Assembly (NCBI RefSeq): GCF_910578445.1
Contig: NZ_CAJTQC010000001.1
Coordinates: forward strand, 65,919-129,918
Direction of reading: 5' to 3'
Origin: an uncultured Duncaniella sp.
Lineage (GTDB): Bacteria > Bacteroidota > Bacteroidia > Bacteroidales > Muribaculaceae
Length of the DNA stretch: 64,000 nucleotides
In this document: positions 24,762-34,366 of the stretch, piece after piece
Layout of the letters: the number at the start of each line of letters is the position of its first letter
How positions within the stretch are numbered: position 1 is the first letter of the stretch
The notes under the pieces: model-generated
Database searches by the model: none
Seen by the model: the letters and a program-made list of their open reading frames with translations, nothing else
Told to the model about the DNA's origin: nothing
Program-made: the position numbers and the translations under genes

Positions 24762-27700
24762 ATGGTCGTATTTTTCAAAAAAGGTGCAAACCTTATTTAC
24801 GCCGTTGAAACCAGCCACAAGTTTTCAGAAGAAGAAAACGAGAAACTTCGCTGGCTTTTCGACGGAGCAATGCCTCTCGCCTCAACCTCGGTAAAAGGAC
24901 GCTTCATCGGCCCTCGCAAAGAGATGATAACCCCATGGAGCACCAATGCGGTCGAAATCACCCAGAACATGGGTCTTGAAGGAATCACCCGCATAGAGGA
25001 ATTCCACCGTGTGACCACCGAAGAACCGACGTTTGACAAAATGTTGTCACGCCTCTACGACGGTCTGAACTCCAAGGTGTTCACAACCTCGGCAACGGCA
25101 GCTCCAATCGAGCACATCGCCGACATCAGTGAGTATAACAAACGAGAGGGTCTCGCCCTGAGTGCTGAGGAGGAGGAATACCTTCGCGACCTCGCAAAAC
25201 GCCTCGGCCGTCCCCTCACCGACAGTGAAGTGTTTGGTTTCTCTCAGGTCAACAGCGAACATTGCCGCCACAAGATTTTCAACGGTTCGTTCGTTATTGA
25301 CGGAGAAGAGAAACCTCTTTCTTTATTCAAACTTATCAAAAAGACTTCTCAGGTCAATCCAAACAAACTCGTTTCAGCTTATAAGGATAATGTAGCGTTC
25401 GTCGAAGGTCCGACTGTGGCACAGTTCTACCCCACCCATCCCGAACGCTCAGACTTCTTCGAGGTGCGTGACCTTCCGACCGTGCTCTCACTGAAAGCTG
25501 AGACCCATAACTTCCCGACAACCGTAGAACCATTCAACGGCGCTGCCACAGGTAGCGGCGGTGAAATCCGCGACCGTCTCGGTGGCGGACGTGCAAGCCT
25601 CCCGCTCGCAGGTACTGCCGTCTACATGACTTCATATCCCCGTCTTGGAAATTATCCGTGGGAACTCATGATGAATCCACGCGCTTGGCTCTATCAGACT
25701 CCTGCCGAAATTCTCATCAAGGCATCAAACGGAGCATCTGATTTCGGCAACAAGTTTGGCCAGCCCCTCATCTGCGGTTCTCTTCTGACATTCGAGCACG
25801 ATGAAAATGGCAAAATGTATGCCTACGACAAAGTTATCATGCTTGCCGGTGGTGTCGGATATGCAGCTTCAAAGGATGCCATCAAGGGTGTGCCTGAAGC
25901 CGGCGAGGCCGTAGTCGTGATGGGCGGTGACAACTACCGTATCGGAATGGGTGGCGGTGCTGTATCGTCAGTCGAGACAGGACAGTATGCATCAGGCATC
26001 GAGCTCAACGCCGTGCAGCGTGCCAACCCCGAAATGCAGAAGCGTGTGTCAAACGTAATCCGCGCACTCGCTGAAAACGACAACAATCCAATCGTCTCTA
26101 TTCATGACCACGGTGCAGGCGGCCATCTCAATGCGCTCTCCGAACTCGTTGAAGAAACAGGCGGTAAAATTGAAATCGGCAACCTTCCAATCGGCGATCA
26201 TACACTTTCGTCAAAAGAAATCATCGGAAACGAAAGTCAGGAACGTATGGGAATGGTGCTCAAGAAAGAAGATATCGACTTCGTGCGCACTATTGCCGAC
26301 CGTGAACGCGCCCCGATGTATGTCGTAGGTGAAACCACAGGTGACCATCGCTTTGTTTTCGAGCAGAAAGACGGAGTGAAACCCATCGACCTTGCAATGA
26401 CCGACATGTTCGGCTCATCACCCAAGACAACACTTGTCGACAATACTGTTGTCAATTCATACACCGACGGTGAATATAACGAAGAAGACATTGAACGCTA
26501 CACTGCATCGGTGCTCAGCCTCGAAGCTGTAGCCTGCAAGGACTGGCTCACCAACAAGGTTGACCGTTCGGTGACAGGCAAGATTGCCCGTCAGCAGTGT
26601 CAAGGTGAAATCCAGCTTCCGCTCAGCGACTGCGGTGTGGTTGCCCTTGACTATAGCGGAACCAAAGGTATTGCAACCTCAATCGGACATGCACCTCAGA
26701 TTGCACTAATCGACTCTGCCAAGGGTTCGGTGATGGCAGTTGCAGAAGCGCTCACTAACATCGTGGCAACTCCCCTTTCCGACGGAATCAAGGGGCTTTC
26801 GCTCAGCGCCAACTGGATGTGGCCCTGCAAGAATCCGGGAGAGGACGCTGCTCTCTACCGTGCGGTAGAAGCATGTTCGGATTTCGCATGCAAGCTCGGT
26901 GTCAACATCCCCACAGGTAAGGACTCACTGTCAATGACACAAAAATACGGTGCAGACAAAGTCTATGCACCCGGCACTGTCATCATATCCGCAGCCGGAG
27001 AGGTGAGCGATGTCCGCAAAACTCTCAGTCCCGTCCTCGGAAAGAAAGGCTCTATACTTTATTATATAGACTTCTCGTCCGACGCGCTCAAGCTCGGAGG
27101 CTCTGCACTCGCCCAGACTCAAGGCAAACTCGGTTCTGAAGCGCCGACTGTCGCCGACACCGAAGCATTTGTCAAGACATTCGAAACAGTGCAGAAACTT
27201 GTCAAGCAAAACAAGCTGATGGCTGCCCACGACGTATCTGCCGGAGGTCTTGTCACCACGCTCCTTGAAATGGCATTCGCTAATACCGACGGAGGTATCG
27301 AACTTGACACTACCGGTTTCGCTACACTTGGAGAAACTGACCTCGTCAAGATTCTCTTTGCAGAGAACCCGGCACTTGTCGCTCAGGTCGAAGCATCAAA
27401 AACAGCCTCTGTCGACGAAATTCTCACCAAGGCAGGTATCCGTTTCTGCCATATCGGCGCTCCGACAGCAGAACGCACCCTCATTATCAACCACAACGGC
27501 ACACAGCGTCTGCTCGGCATCGACTACCTGCGTGATGTATGGTTCCACACCAGCTATCTCATGGATGCAATCCAGAGTGGAGAGAAATGTGCACGCAGCC
27601 GTTTTGAGAACTACAAAAAACAACCCATCCGCTACCGTTTCCCCTCGAAGTATGACGGCAAACTCGAATCACGAGGCATCGCACTCCGTCGCGACGGCCA

Positions 27701-28463
27701 CGGTGACCGCGTCAAAGCCGCAATTATCCGCGAGAAGGGCGTGAATGGCGACCGTGAAATGGCCTACTCACTCTATCTTGCCGGATTCGATGTAAAGGAT
27801 GTCCACATGACAGACCTTATGAGCGGACGCGAAAATCTTGAGGACGTCAACATGATCGTGTTCTGCGGCGGATTCTCCAATTCCGATGTTCTCGGTTCTG
27901 CCAAGGGCTGGGCTTCGGGCTTCCTGTGGAACGAAAACGCCATGCGTGCCCTCAAGAACTTCTATGCACGTGAAGACACTCTTTCACTCGGTATCTGCAA
28001 CGGTTGCCAGCTCATGATTGAACTCAACCTCATCAATCCCGAACATCCGAAGAAGACCAAGATGCTTCACAACGACAGCCATAAGTTCGAGTCGCAGTTC
28101 CTCGGAGTCACCATCCCGGAAAACAACTCAGTCATGTTCGGCTCACTTTCAGGCAGCAAACTTGGCATCTGGGTAGCTCACGGAGAGGGTAAATTCAACC
28201 TGCCTATGGCCATGAGCGACTATAATGTCGTGGCTAAGTACAACTACAGCGCATATCCTGCCAACCCCAACGGTTCGCGCGGAGCTGTAGCCGGCATCTG
28301 TTCGGCTGACGGCCGTCATCTCGCGATGATGCCACACCTCGAAAGGGCAATATTCCCGTGGCAATGCGGATTCTATCCTGCCACACGCAAGTCCGATCAG
28401 GTTACACCTTGGATCGATGCCTTTATCAATGCCCGCAAATGGGTAGAAGAAAAGGTCAAATAA
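24762..28463 (+). CDS. purL: Phosphoribosylformylglycinamidine synthase (single-chain FGAM synthase)
   Basis: Fourth step of purine synthesis: glutamine-dependent conversion of FGAR to FGAM. The 1233-residue chain is the large single-polypeptide form, with an N-terminal PurS-like part, two AIR-synthase-type ATPase halves and a C-terminal glutaminase. Key stretches are FSQVNSEHCRHKIFNG, the glycine-rich AATGSGGEIRDR, HDVSAGG in the second half, and the glutaminase nucleophile in GICNGCQLM. The last His/Glu of the triad lies near AHGEGKFNL. It is transcribed alone from its own promoter and followed by a hairpin before the etf genes. Confidence 0.97.
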   Translation: MVVFFKKGANLIYAVETSHKFSEEENEKLRWLFDGAMPLASTSVKGRFIGPRKEMITPWSTNAVEITQNMGLEGITRIEEFHRVTTEEPTFDKMLSRLYDGLNSKVFTTSATAAPIEHIADISEYNKREGLALSAEEEEYLRDLAKRLGRPLTDSEVFGFSQVNSEHCRHKIFNGSFVIDGEEKPLSLFKLIKKTSQVNPNKLVSAYKDNVAFVEGPTVAQFYPTHPERSDFFEVRDLPTVLSLKAETHNFPTTVEPFNGAATGSGGEIRDRLGGGRASLPLAGTAVYMTSYPRLGNYPWELMMNPRAWLYQTPAEILIKASNGASDFGNKFGQPLICGSLLTFEHDENGKMYAYDKVIMLAGGVGYAASKDAIKGVPEAGEAVVVMGGDNYRIGMGGGAVSSVETGQYASGIELNAVQRANPEMQKRVSNVIRALAENDNNPIVSIHDHGAGGHLNALSELVEETGGKIEIGNLPIGDHTLSSKEIIGNESQERMGMVLKKEDIDFVRTIADRERAPMYVVGETTGDHRFVFEQKDGVKPIDLAMTDMFGSSPKTTLVDNTVVNSYTDGEYNEEDIERYTASVLSLEAVACKDWLTNKVDRSVTGKIARQQCQGEIQLPLSDCGVVALDYSGTKGIATSIGHAPQIALIDSAKGSVMAVAEALTNIVATPLSDGIKGLSLSANWMWPCKNPGEDAALYRAVEACSDFACKLGVNIPTGKDSLSMTQKYGADKVYAPGTVIISAAGEVSDVRKTLSPVLGKKGSILYYIDFSSDALKLGGSALAQTQGKLGSEAPTVADTEAFVKTFETVQKLVKQNKLMAAHDVSAGGLVTTLLEMAFANTDGGIELDTTGFATLGETDLVKILFAENPALVAQVEASKTASVDEILTKAGIRFCHIGAPTAERTLIINHNGTQRLLGIDYLRDVWFHTSYLMDAIQSGEKCARSRFENYKKQPIRYRFPSKYDGKLESRGIALRRDGHGDRVKAAIIREKGVNGDREMAYSLYLAGFDVKDVHMTDLMSGRENLEDVNMIVFCGGFSNSDVLGSAKGWASGFLWNENAMRALKNFYAREDTLSLGICNGCQLMIELNLINPEHPKKTKMLHNDSHKFESQFLGVTIPENNSVMFGSLSGSKLGIWVAHGEGKFNLPMAMSDYNVVAKYNYSAYPANPNGSRGAVAGICSADGRHLAMMPHLERAIFPWQCGFYPATRKSDQVTPWIDAFINARKWVEEKVK

Positions 28464-28483
28464 AACCCTGATACAATTTCGAT

Positions 28484-28526
28484 GACTCTTCAAAACCGGA
28501 CTACAAAGCCCCGGTTTTGGAGAGTC
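28484..28526 (+). terminator. Hairpin after purL
   Basis: A 16-bp stem (28484-28499 with 28511-28526, one G-T pair) and an 11-base loop, 20 bases after the purL stop. No T run follows, so it may act as a terminator or as an mRNA processing or stability element upstream of etfB. Confidence 0.55.
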
Positions 28527-28588
28527 GTTCGGAAATATATGATAGAAATTACCAATCTAATAACCCATCTATTTATTACAAACCAATT

Positions 28589-29461
28589 ATGAGTCTTAAC
28601 ATCATCGTGCTCGCCAAGCAGGTACCCGATACCCGCAACGTGGGTAAGGATGCAATGAAAGAGGACGGCACAATCAATCGCGCAGCGCTGCCGGCCATCT
28701 TTAACCCGGAGGATCTCAATGCCCTCGAACAAGCTCTCCGTCTCAAGGACAGCCATCCCGGTTCAACTGTAACACTTCTCACAATGGGTCTCCCCCGTGC
28801 ATCAGAAATCATCCGCGAAGCTATCTATCGCGGCGCAGACGGAGGTATCGTACTTACAGACCGAGTTCTCGGAGGCGCTGACACACTCGCCACATCCTAT
28901 TCGCTTGCACAAGCCGTGAAAAAGTTCGGCAATTACGACATCATTCTCGGAGGACGTCAGGCTATCGACGGCGACACTGCACAGGTAGGCCCTCAGATAG
29001 CAGAGAAACTTGGAATTCCACAGGTTACGTACGCAGAAGAAATCCTTGACCTTTCAGACGGCCATGTCACTGTGAAACGTCGTCTTGAAAACGGAGTCGA
29101 GACTGTGAAAGCACCCCTCCCCTGCGTTGTCACAGTCAACGGTTCAGCTCCTGACTGCCGTCCGCGAAACGCAATGCGTGTGCAGAAATACAAATATGCG
29201 GCATCTCCGAGCGAGGTGGCAAAACTCAGCGACGAACGCAAAGCCCTTCTTGAAAAACGCCCATATCTTAACCTTCAGGAATGGAGTGCGGCCTATGTTG
29301 ACGCCGATCCCGCCCAGATTGGTCTTCCGGGTTCTCCGACAAAAGTAAAGGCGATTGAAAACGTCGTATTTACCGCCAAGGACTGTCGCGTACTTACCGA
29401 CAACGACGCTGAAATCGAAGACCTCGTAAAGGAACTCATAACTAACCACACAATCGGATAA
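28589..29461 (+). CDS. etfB: Electron transfer flavoprotein beta subunit
   Basis: Small subunit of the FAD/AMP-containing electron carrier that works with acyl-CoA dehydrogenases. I chose the ATG at 28589 (MSLNIIVLAKQVPDTRNVG), giving 290 residues; an upstream in-frame ATG at 28517 would add a polar stretch of 24 residues unlike the family and would lie within the preceding hairpin. The AMP-binding part is in GGRQAIDGDTAQVGPQIAE (about 115-135), followed by the recognition loop. It is followed by etfA after 8 bases and the acyl-CoA dehydrogenase after that, a tight three-gene operon. Confidence 0.94.
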   Translation: MSLNIIVLAKQVPDTRNVGKDAMKEDGTINRAALPAIFNPEDLNALEQALRLKDSHPGSTVTLLTMGLPRASEIIREAIYRGADGGIVLTDRVLGGADTLATSYSLAQAVKKFGNYDIILGGRQAIDGDTAQVGPQIAEKLGIPQVTYAEEILDLSDGHVTVKRRLENGVETVKAPLPCVVTVNGSAPDCRPRNAMRVQKYKYAASPSEVAKLSDERKALLEKRPYLNLQEWSAAYVDADPAQIGLPGSPTKVKAIENVVFTAKDCRVLTDNDAEIEDLVKELITNHTIG

Positions 29462-29469
29462 GCAGCACT

Positions 29470-30495
29470 ATGGACCAGAACAACTTAATAGTATATCTTG
29501 AATTTGAGGACGGTCGCGTGGCCGATGTCAGCCTCGAACTTCTGACCAAAGGCCGAGTGCTCGCTTCACGACTCGGCGTAAAACTTGAAGCAATCGTTAT
29601 CGGCGACAACCTTACAGACGTAGAGAAACAGGTGTTCCCTTATGGCGTCGACCGTCTCTACAAGGTTTCCGACAAACGTCTCTATCCCTACACCTCTAAT
29701 CCTCATTCAGCAGTCCTCATCAATCTTTTCCGTGAAATCAAGCCTCAGGCCTGCCTCATGGGTGCGACCTGCATAGGCCGTGACCTCGGTCCACGTGTCA
29801 GCTCATGTCTTCACAGCGGTCTGACTGCGGACTGTACGGCTCTTGAAATCGGCGACCATACAGATCCCAAGACCGGCAAGGAATACAAGGACCTCCTTCT
29901 CCAGATCCGTCCGGCTTTCGGCGGCAATATCGTTGCAACTATTGTCAACCCCGAATGCCGTCCGCAGATGGCTACTGTGCGTGAAGGAGTGATGAAGAAA
30001 GAAATTTTCGATCCCGAATACAAGGGTGAAATCATCAATCTTGATGCCAACAAGTATGTATCGGATGAAGATTTCGTTGTTGAAATCCTTGACCGTCACA
30101 TTGAAAAATCGAAAATCAACATCAAGAACTCCCCTATCATCGTTGCCGGAGGTTATGGCGTAGGTTCTAAGGAAAACTTCCAGCTCCTTCACGAACTGGC
30201 CGACACGCTCGGTGCGGAAGTAGGTGCGTCACGTGCGGCAGTCGATGCCGGCTTTACCGAACATGCACGTCAGATCGGACAGACAGGTGTGACCGTACGT
30301 CCCAAACTCTATATCGCATGCGGTATCTCAGGACAAATCCAGCACATAGCCGGTATGCAGGACAGCTCAATCATTATATCAATCAATAATGATCCGGCTG
30401 CACCAATCAATACAATCGCCGACTATGTAATCACCGGAAACCTTGAGGAAGTCGTGCCTAAACTAATCAAATACTACAAGAAGAATTCCAAATAA
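29470..30495 (+). CDS. etfA: Electron transfer flavoprotein alpha subunit
   Basis: Large subunit of the electron transfer flavoprotein, 341 residues. The C-terminal FAD domain is clear: GGYGVGSKENFQLLHELAD, GASRAAVDAGF, QIGQTGVTVRPKLYIACGISG and the final SIIISINNDPAAPINTIADY. The N-terminal half resembles the beta subunit. Electrons from the neighbouring acyl-CoA dehydrogenase would pass to it. Whether the EtfAB pair bifurcates electrons, as in butyrate-forming Clostridia, cannot be decided here: the pair is short and no NADH-dependent partner is seen. Confidence 0.95.
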   Translation: MDQNNLIVYLEFEDGRVADVSLELLTKGRVLASRLGVKLEAIVIGDNLTDVEKQVFPYGVDRLYKVSDKRLYPYTSNPHSAVLINLFREIKPQACLMGATCIGRDLGPRVSSCLHSGLTADCTALEIGDHTDPKTGKEYKDLLLQIRPAFGGNIVATIVNPECRPQMATVREGVMKKEIFDPEYKGEIINLDANKYVSDEDFVVEILDRHIEKSKINIKNSPIIVAGGYGVGSKENFQLLHELADTLGAEVGASRAAVDAGFTEHARQIGQTGVTVRPKLYIACGISGQIQHIAGMQDSSIIISINNDPAAPINTIADYVITGNLEEVVPKLIKYYKKNSK

Positions 30496-30503
30496 CCAGA
30501 CCA

Positions 30504-32207
30504 ATGGCCAATTTTTATACTGACAATCCCGATCTCAAGCACCATCTGACCCATCCCCTGATGGAAAAGATTGTCGCTCTGAAAGAACGTAACTATACAG
30601 ACGCTGAAAAATTTGACTACGCACCTCTTGATTATGCCGACGCACAGGACAGCTACGATAAAGTTCTTGAAATCGTAGGTGAAATCTGCGGTGACATCAT
30701 TGCTCCGAATGCCGAGGATGTCGACCATCAGGGACCGCGCGTAGAGGACGGCCGCGTCATCTATGCAGACAAGACCAAAGAAAATCTTGAAGCATGCCGC
30801 AAGGCCGGCCTGATGGGCATGGCAATGCCCCGCCGCTTCGGAGGCCTTAACTTCCCGATTACTCCATACATCATGGCTGCCGATATTGTCAGCCGTGCCG
30901 ACACCGGATTTGAAAACCTCTGGGGTTTGCAGGACTGCGCGGAGACTATCTATGAATTTGCCGATGAAGCACAGAAGGAGAAATTCATCACCCGCGTGTG
31001 TCAGGGCGAGACAATGTCGATGGACCTCACCGAACCCGATGCAGGTTCTGACCTCCAGAGCGTGATGCTGAAAGCCACTGAACAACCCGACGGAACATGG
31101 CTGCTCAACGGTGTGAAGCGATTCATCACCAATGGCGACAGCGACATCCACCTCGTGCTTGCACGTTCAGAAGCCGGCACTAAAGATGGCCGCGGTCTGT
31201 CAATGTTCATCTATGACAAACGTGACGGTGGAGTGAACGTCCGCCGAATCGAAAACAAAATGGGTATCAAGGGCTCGCCTACCTGCGAACTTACCTATAA
31301 GGATGCCAAAGCCGTGCTCTGCGGATCTCGCCGTCTCGGTCTTATCAAATATGTGATGGCCCTCATGAATGGCGCGCGTCTCGGCATTGCTGCACAGAGT
31401 GTCGGTGTCAGCGAACTCGCTTACCGCGAAGCTCTCGCATATGCCAAGGACCGCAAGCAGTTCGGCAAAGCCATCATCGAATTCCCGGCAGTCTACGAAA
31501 TGCTTTCTGTCATGAAAGCTAAACTTGATGCCTCTCGTTCGCTTCTCTACGCTTGTGCCCGCTATGTAGACATCTATAAAATCTACGATGACATTGCCAA
31601 AGAACGCACACTCACACCCGAGGAACGCAAGGAGTCGAAACACTACAGCCGTCTGGCCGATGCGCTGACTCCGCTTGCCAAAGGCATGGGCAGTGAATAT
31701 TGCAACCAGAATGCCTATGACTGTATACAGATTCACGGCGGTTCCGGCTTCATGAAAGACTACGCATGTGAACGCATCTATCGCGATGCTCGTATCACGT
31801 CAATCTACGAAGGCACTACACAGCTTCAGGTTGTCGCCGCTATCCGCCACGTCACCACCGGCACTTACCTCAACCTCATCAACGAGTACAATGCCGAAGA
31901 GGTGAAGCCTAAACTTCAGGGTATCAAAGACCGTCTTGTAGCAATGACCGAACGCTATGCAAAGGCTGTAGAGACAGTGACCTCCGTCGATGACTCAGCT
32001 TACGGTGATTTCATGGCACGCAGACTCGTAGAAATGGCCGGCGTAATCGTCATGGGCTATCTTCTCCTTCTCGATGCAAACCGCAACGACAGCTTCAAGC
32101 GTTCTGCCGAGGTTTACACAAATCTCGCACAGGCCGAAGTCACAAAGCACTCTGATTTCATCGCAAACTTCAACCCCGCTGAAGTAGCAATCTATAAGGT
32201 GGATTAA
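30504..32207 (+). CDS. Acyl-CoA dehydrogenase
   Basis: Flavoenzyme of 567 residues, larger than the usual 380 because of a C-terminal extension of about 150 residues (VTTGTYLNLINEYNAEE onward), as in the group with an added C-terminal helical domain. FAD/substrate motifs are LTEPDAGSDLQSV and RFITNGDSDIHLV; the SIYEGTTQLQ segment near residue 430 holds the catalytic Glu position. It sits 8 bases after etfA, so it presumably delivers electrons to EtfAB. In an anaerobe this unit may run in the reductive direction (enoyl-CoA to acyl-CoA) or take part in amino acid or fatty acid metabolism. Direction and chain length are inference. Confidence 0.93.
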   Translation: MANFYTDNPDLKHHLTHPLMEKIVALKERNYTDAEKFDYAPLDYADAQDSYDKVLEIVGEICGDIIAPNAEDVDHQGPRVEDGRVIYADKTKENLEACRKAGLMGMAMPRRFGGLNFPITPYIMAADIVSRADTGFENLWGLQDCAETIYEFADEAQKEKFITRVCQGETMSMDLTEPDAGSDLQSVMLKATEQPDGTWLLNGVKRFITNGDSDIHLVLARSEAGTKDGRGLSMFIYDKRDGGVNVRRIENKMGIKGSPTCELTYKDAKAVLCGSRRLGLIKYVMALMNGARLGIAAQSVGVSELAYREALAYAKDRKQFGKAIIEFPAVYEMLSVMKAKLDASRSLLYACARYVDIYKIYDDIAKERTLTPEERKESKHYSRLADALTPLAKGMGSEYCNQNAYDCIQIHGGSGFMKDYACERIYRDARITSIYEGTTQLQVVAAIRHVTTGTYLNLINEYNAEEVKPKLQGIKDRLVAMTERYAKAVETVTSVDDSAYGDFMARRLVEMAGVIVMGYLLLLDANRNDSFKRSAEVYTNLAQAEVTKHSDFIANFNPAEVAIYKVD

Positions 32208-32232
32208 ATCCAAATCTACCTGAATAAAAATA

Positions 32233-32267
32233 GCGACACCCGCCGGTCAAATTCCGACGGGTGTCGC
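32233..32267. terminator. Bidirectional terminator between acyl-CoA dehydrogenase and galE
   Basis: Stem GCGACACCCG.CGG (32233-32246) with CCG.CGGGTGTCGC (32254-32267), 13 pairs with one mismatch and a 7-base loop, flanked by A-rich sequence upstream and T/A-rich sequence downstream. Confidence 0.8.
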
Positions 32268-32296
32268 TTAATATAATGTAACAGGAGTTTACAAGA

Positions 32297-33328
32297 TTAC
32301 ATCACTCCTCTTTCACGAAGTTTGAGCTGCCATGCCCATGCCGAACGCATGGTGTCGGCCAGAGAAGAAGTCGCCTTCCATCCAAGCACCTCGTTGGCAT
32401 ATGTCGGGTCGGCCCATACCTTTTCGATATCGCCGGCGCGACGCCCTACAATCTTATGCGGGACTTTGACTCCTGTCGATTCCTCAAATGTATTGATAAG
32501 CTCAAGCACCGAGACACCGTTGCCTGTGCCGAGATTAAATATCTCGATCTTGGCTTCACTTTTGTCCTCAAGCATACGCTTGACCGCAATCACATGAGAC
32601 TGAGCAAGATCTACGACATTGATATAGTCGCGGATACATGAACCGTCAGGTGTATTATAGTCATCACCAAACACACTCAGTTCCTTGCGGATTCCGATTG
32701 CGGTCTGTGTCAGATATGGAATCAGGTTCTGAGGCACACCGTTGGGAAGTTCGCCGATTTCTGCCGAAGGATGCGCACCTACCGGATTAAAATAACGGAG
32801 AATAACGCTCTTGAACGGAGCGCCGGCATTGATAACATCGGTGATTATCTCCTCGGAAATCTGCTTGGTGTTGCCGTAAGGCGATGTTGCCTTTTTGATT
32901 GGAGACTGTTCGGTGACAGGATTTACATCCGGCTCGCCATAAACCGTACAAGATGACGAGAACACTATTCCCTTGACACCGTTAGGTGTCATAAGTTCAA
33001 GAAGATTGAGAAGCGTGTTCAAGTTGTTACGATAATAAAGAATCGGTTTCTGCATGCTCTCGCCGACGGCCTTGGATGCAGCGAAATTAATGATACCTTT
33101 TATGTCGGGATATTCGGCAAAAAGCTTCTTAAGAACCTCGATATCAGTGCAGTCACCTTCCACAAAGTCAGGACGTGTGCCCGTGATGCGTTCTATGCCA
33201 TCGAGAACTTCACGGTTGGAATTGGAGAGGTCATCAATGATTACCACAGAATAACCTGCGTTCTGAAGCTCAACAACAGTGTGTGAGCCAATGTAACCGG
33301 TTCCGCCGGTAACTAAAATTCTGTCCAT
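32297..33328 (-). CDS. galE: UDP-glucose 4-epimerase
   Basis: Interconverts UDP-glucose and UDP-galactose (Leloir pathway and supply of galactose for surface glycans). The 343-residue short-chain dehydrogenase-fold protein has the NAD-binding GGTGYIGSHT at the N-terminus, the catalytic Ser in FSSSCTVYG and the Tyr-Lys pair in SPYGNTK. RYFNPVGAHPSAEIGE and the GVSVLELI region are typical for GalE. It is the last gene of a same-strand group (rluA-type, glsA-like, glsB-like, galE), 17 bases after the glsB-like stop. Confidence 0.95.
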   Translation of the reverse strand: MDRILVTGGTGYIGSHTVVELQNAGYSVVIIDDLSNSNREVLDGIERITGTRPDFVEGDCTDIEVLKKLFAEYPDIKGIINFAASKAVGESMQKPILYYRNNLNTLLNLLELMTPNGVKGIVFSSSCTVYGEPDVNPVTEQSPIKKATSPYGNTKQISEEIITDVINAGAPFKSVILRYFNPVGAHPSAEIGELPNGVPQNLIPYLTQTAIGIRKELSVFGDDYNTPDGSCIRDYINVVDLAQSHVIAVKRMLEDKSEAKIEIFNLGTGNGVSVLELINTFEESTGVKVPHKIVGRRAGDIEKVWADPTYANEVLGWKATSSLADTMRSAWAWQLKLRERGVM

Positions 33329-33345
33329 TTTATAAAGATGTTAGT

Positions 33346-34305
33346 TTAAATCTGTTCACTCTGTATGCCTTCTGATGAAGGATGATATGATCCGATATGA
33401 CGTTGTTTCTTTTCCTCGAAAATGTCGGATATCGCAAAAAATATACCGCTTTCCTCTACGTCGCCAAATTCATCATTGATGGCTGTTCCAAACATTTTCA
33501 TCGTCGGCGACAGACTCATGTAGGAGTTCACCAATGGCGGAATGTTGAATCCGAATTCGCGGATAGCATGGTTAAGAATCTTGTAGTCTTCCTTGAAACA
33601 TGAACCGACAAAAAGGCGTTCCATCGATTTTCGGTCAATCGTGATGGTACACGGGCTTATAGGACGTACCAGATTCTCAGTGTCGGGGAAGTGCTTATGC
33701 AGGAAATAAAGAATCATATCACGGCATTCACGATCGTAGTTGGGATACATCGTCATCTTGCCGAACAGATATTTTATCTCAGGATAAACCACTGTCAGAG
33801 CGCCAAGGCCATCCCAAAGATTGTCAAGGGCGAAAATAGCCTTTGCGCCGGCACGCGATGACTGGTATTCAAGTCTTACGAACGAACGGCCAAGTTCAAT
33901 CGTGCTTGGAAGATATTCGTTGATAAACCGGTCGGAGAACTGAAACATGTGGCTGGTGGCAATCCGCGGTGCGCCATTTTCATCGAAACGGATATCCTCA
34001 CCTATGATAAACCGATAGCCGCCGAGAATGAGTTTCGACTCAGGATCCCACACAATCAGCTGACGGCATGGCGGATCCATCAGGTCGAACTCGTCAATGT
34101 CGCAACTCTTGCCCGTACCGCCTCCTGCAGCGCGGAATGCAAGTTCCCGCAGACGTCCGATTTCTTTCATGGTCGCTTCGCACTCACGCCCGTCAACTAT
34201 GTATATTTCGTTGTGTCCCTTATTGGTCGGACGCAGAAATTTATCTCGTGTCAGCTCTGCTTCAATCAGAGCACTGTCAATTGGATCTATTATTTTTTCG
34301 GTCAT
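33346..34305 (-). CDS. glsB: GNAT-fold N-acyltransferase, glycine lipid synthesis (GlsB-like)
   Basis: Member of the hemolysin/OlsB-like acyltransferase group. In Bacteroides the homologous pair GlsB/GlsA makes glycine lipids: GlsB attaches a 3-hydroxy fatty acid to glycine (giving commendamide-type N-acylglycine) and GlsA adds the second acyl chain. I start the gene at the ATG at 34305 (MTEKIIDPID), giving 319 residues; a further upstream in-frame ATG would overlap the preceding gene by over 100 bases. Visible family traits are the LRELAFRAAGGGTGKSCDIDEFD segment, LGGYRFIIG, and IELGRSFVRLEYQ. It lies 60 bases after the glsA-like gene. Function is inferred from homology and pairing. Confidence 0.8.
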   Translation of the reverse strand: MTEKIIDPIDSALIEAELTRDKFLRPTNKGHNEIYIVDGRECEATMKEIGRLRELAFRAAGGGTGKSCDIDEFDLMDPPCRQLIVWDPESKLILGGYRFIIGEDIRFDENGAPRIATSHMFQFSDRFINEYLPSTIELGRSFVRLEYQSSRAGAKAIFALDNLWDGLGALTVVYPEIKYLFGKMTMYPNYDRECRDMILYFLHKHFPDTENLVRPISPCTITIDRKSMERLFVGSCFKEDYKILNHAIREFGFNIPPLVNSYMSLSPTMKMFGTAINDEFGDVEESGIFFAISDIFEEKKQRHIGSYHPSSEGIQSEQI

Positions 34306-34366
34306 GAATCTTGATTCCGTATTTATGTATAAAGAAAAAGCCAAAGCCAACTTTGGAATGGCATAG

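Noticed and set aside
28517..28588. Upstream ATG extension of etfB by 24 residues
   Set aside because: The extension is polar, overlaps the hairpin region after purL and is not like the family N-terminus, which begins at MSLNIIVLAKQ.
30474..31151. A 225-codon minus-strand frame over the start of the acyl-CoA dehydrogenase gene
   Set aside because: Antisense to a conserved FAD domain and without any family features.
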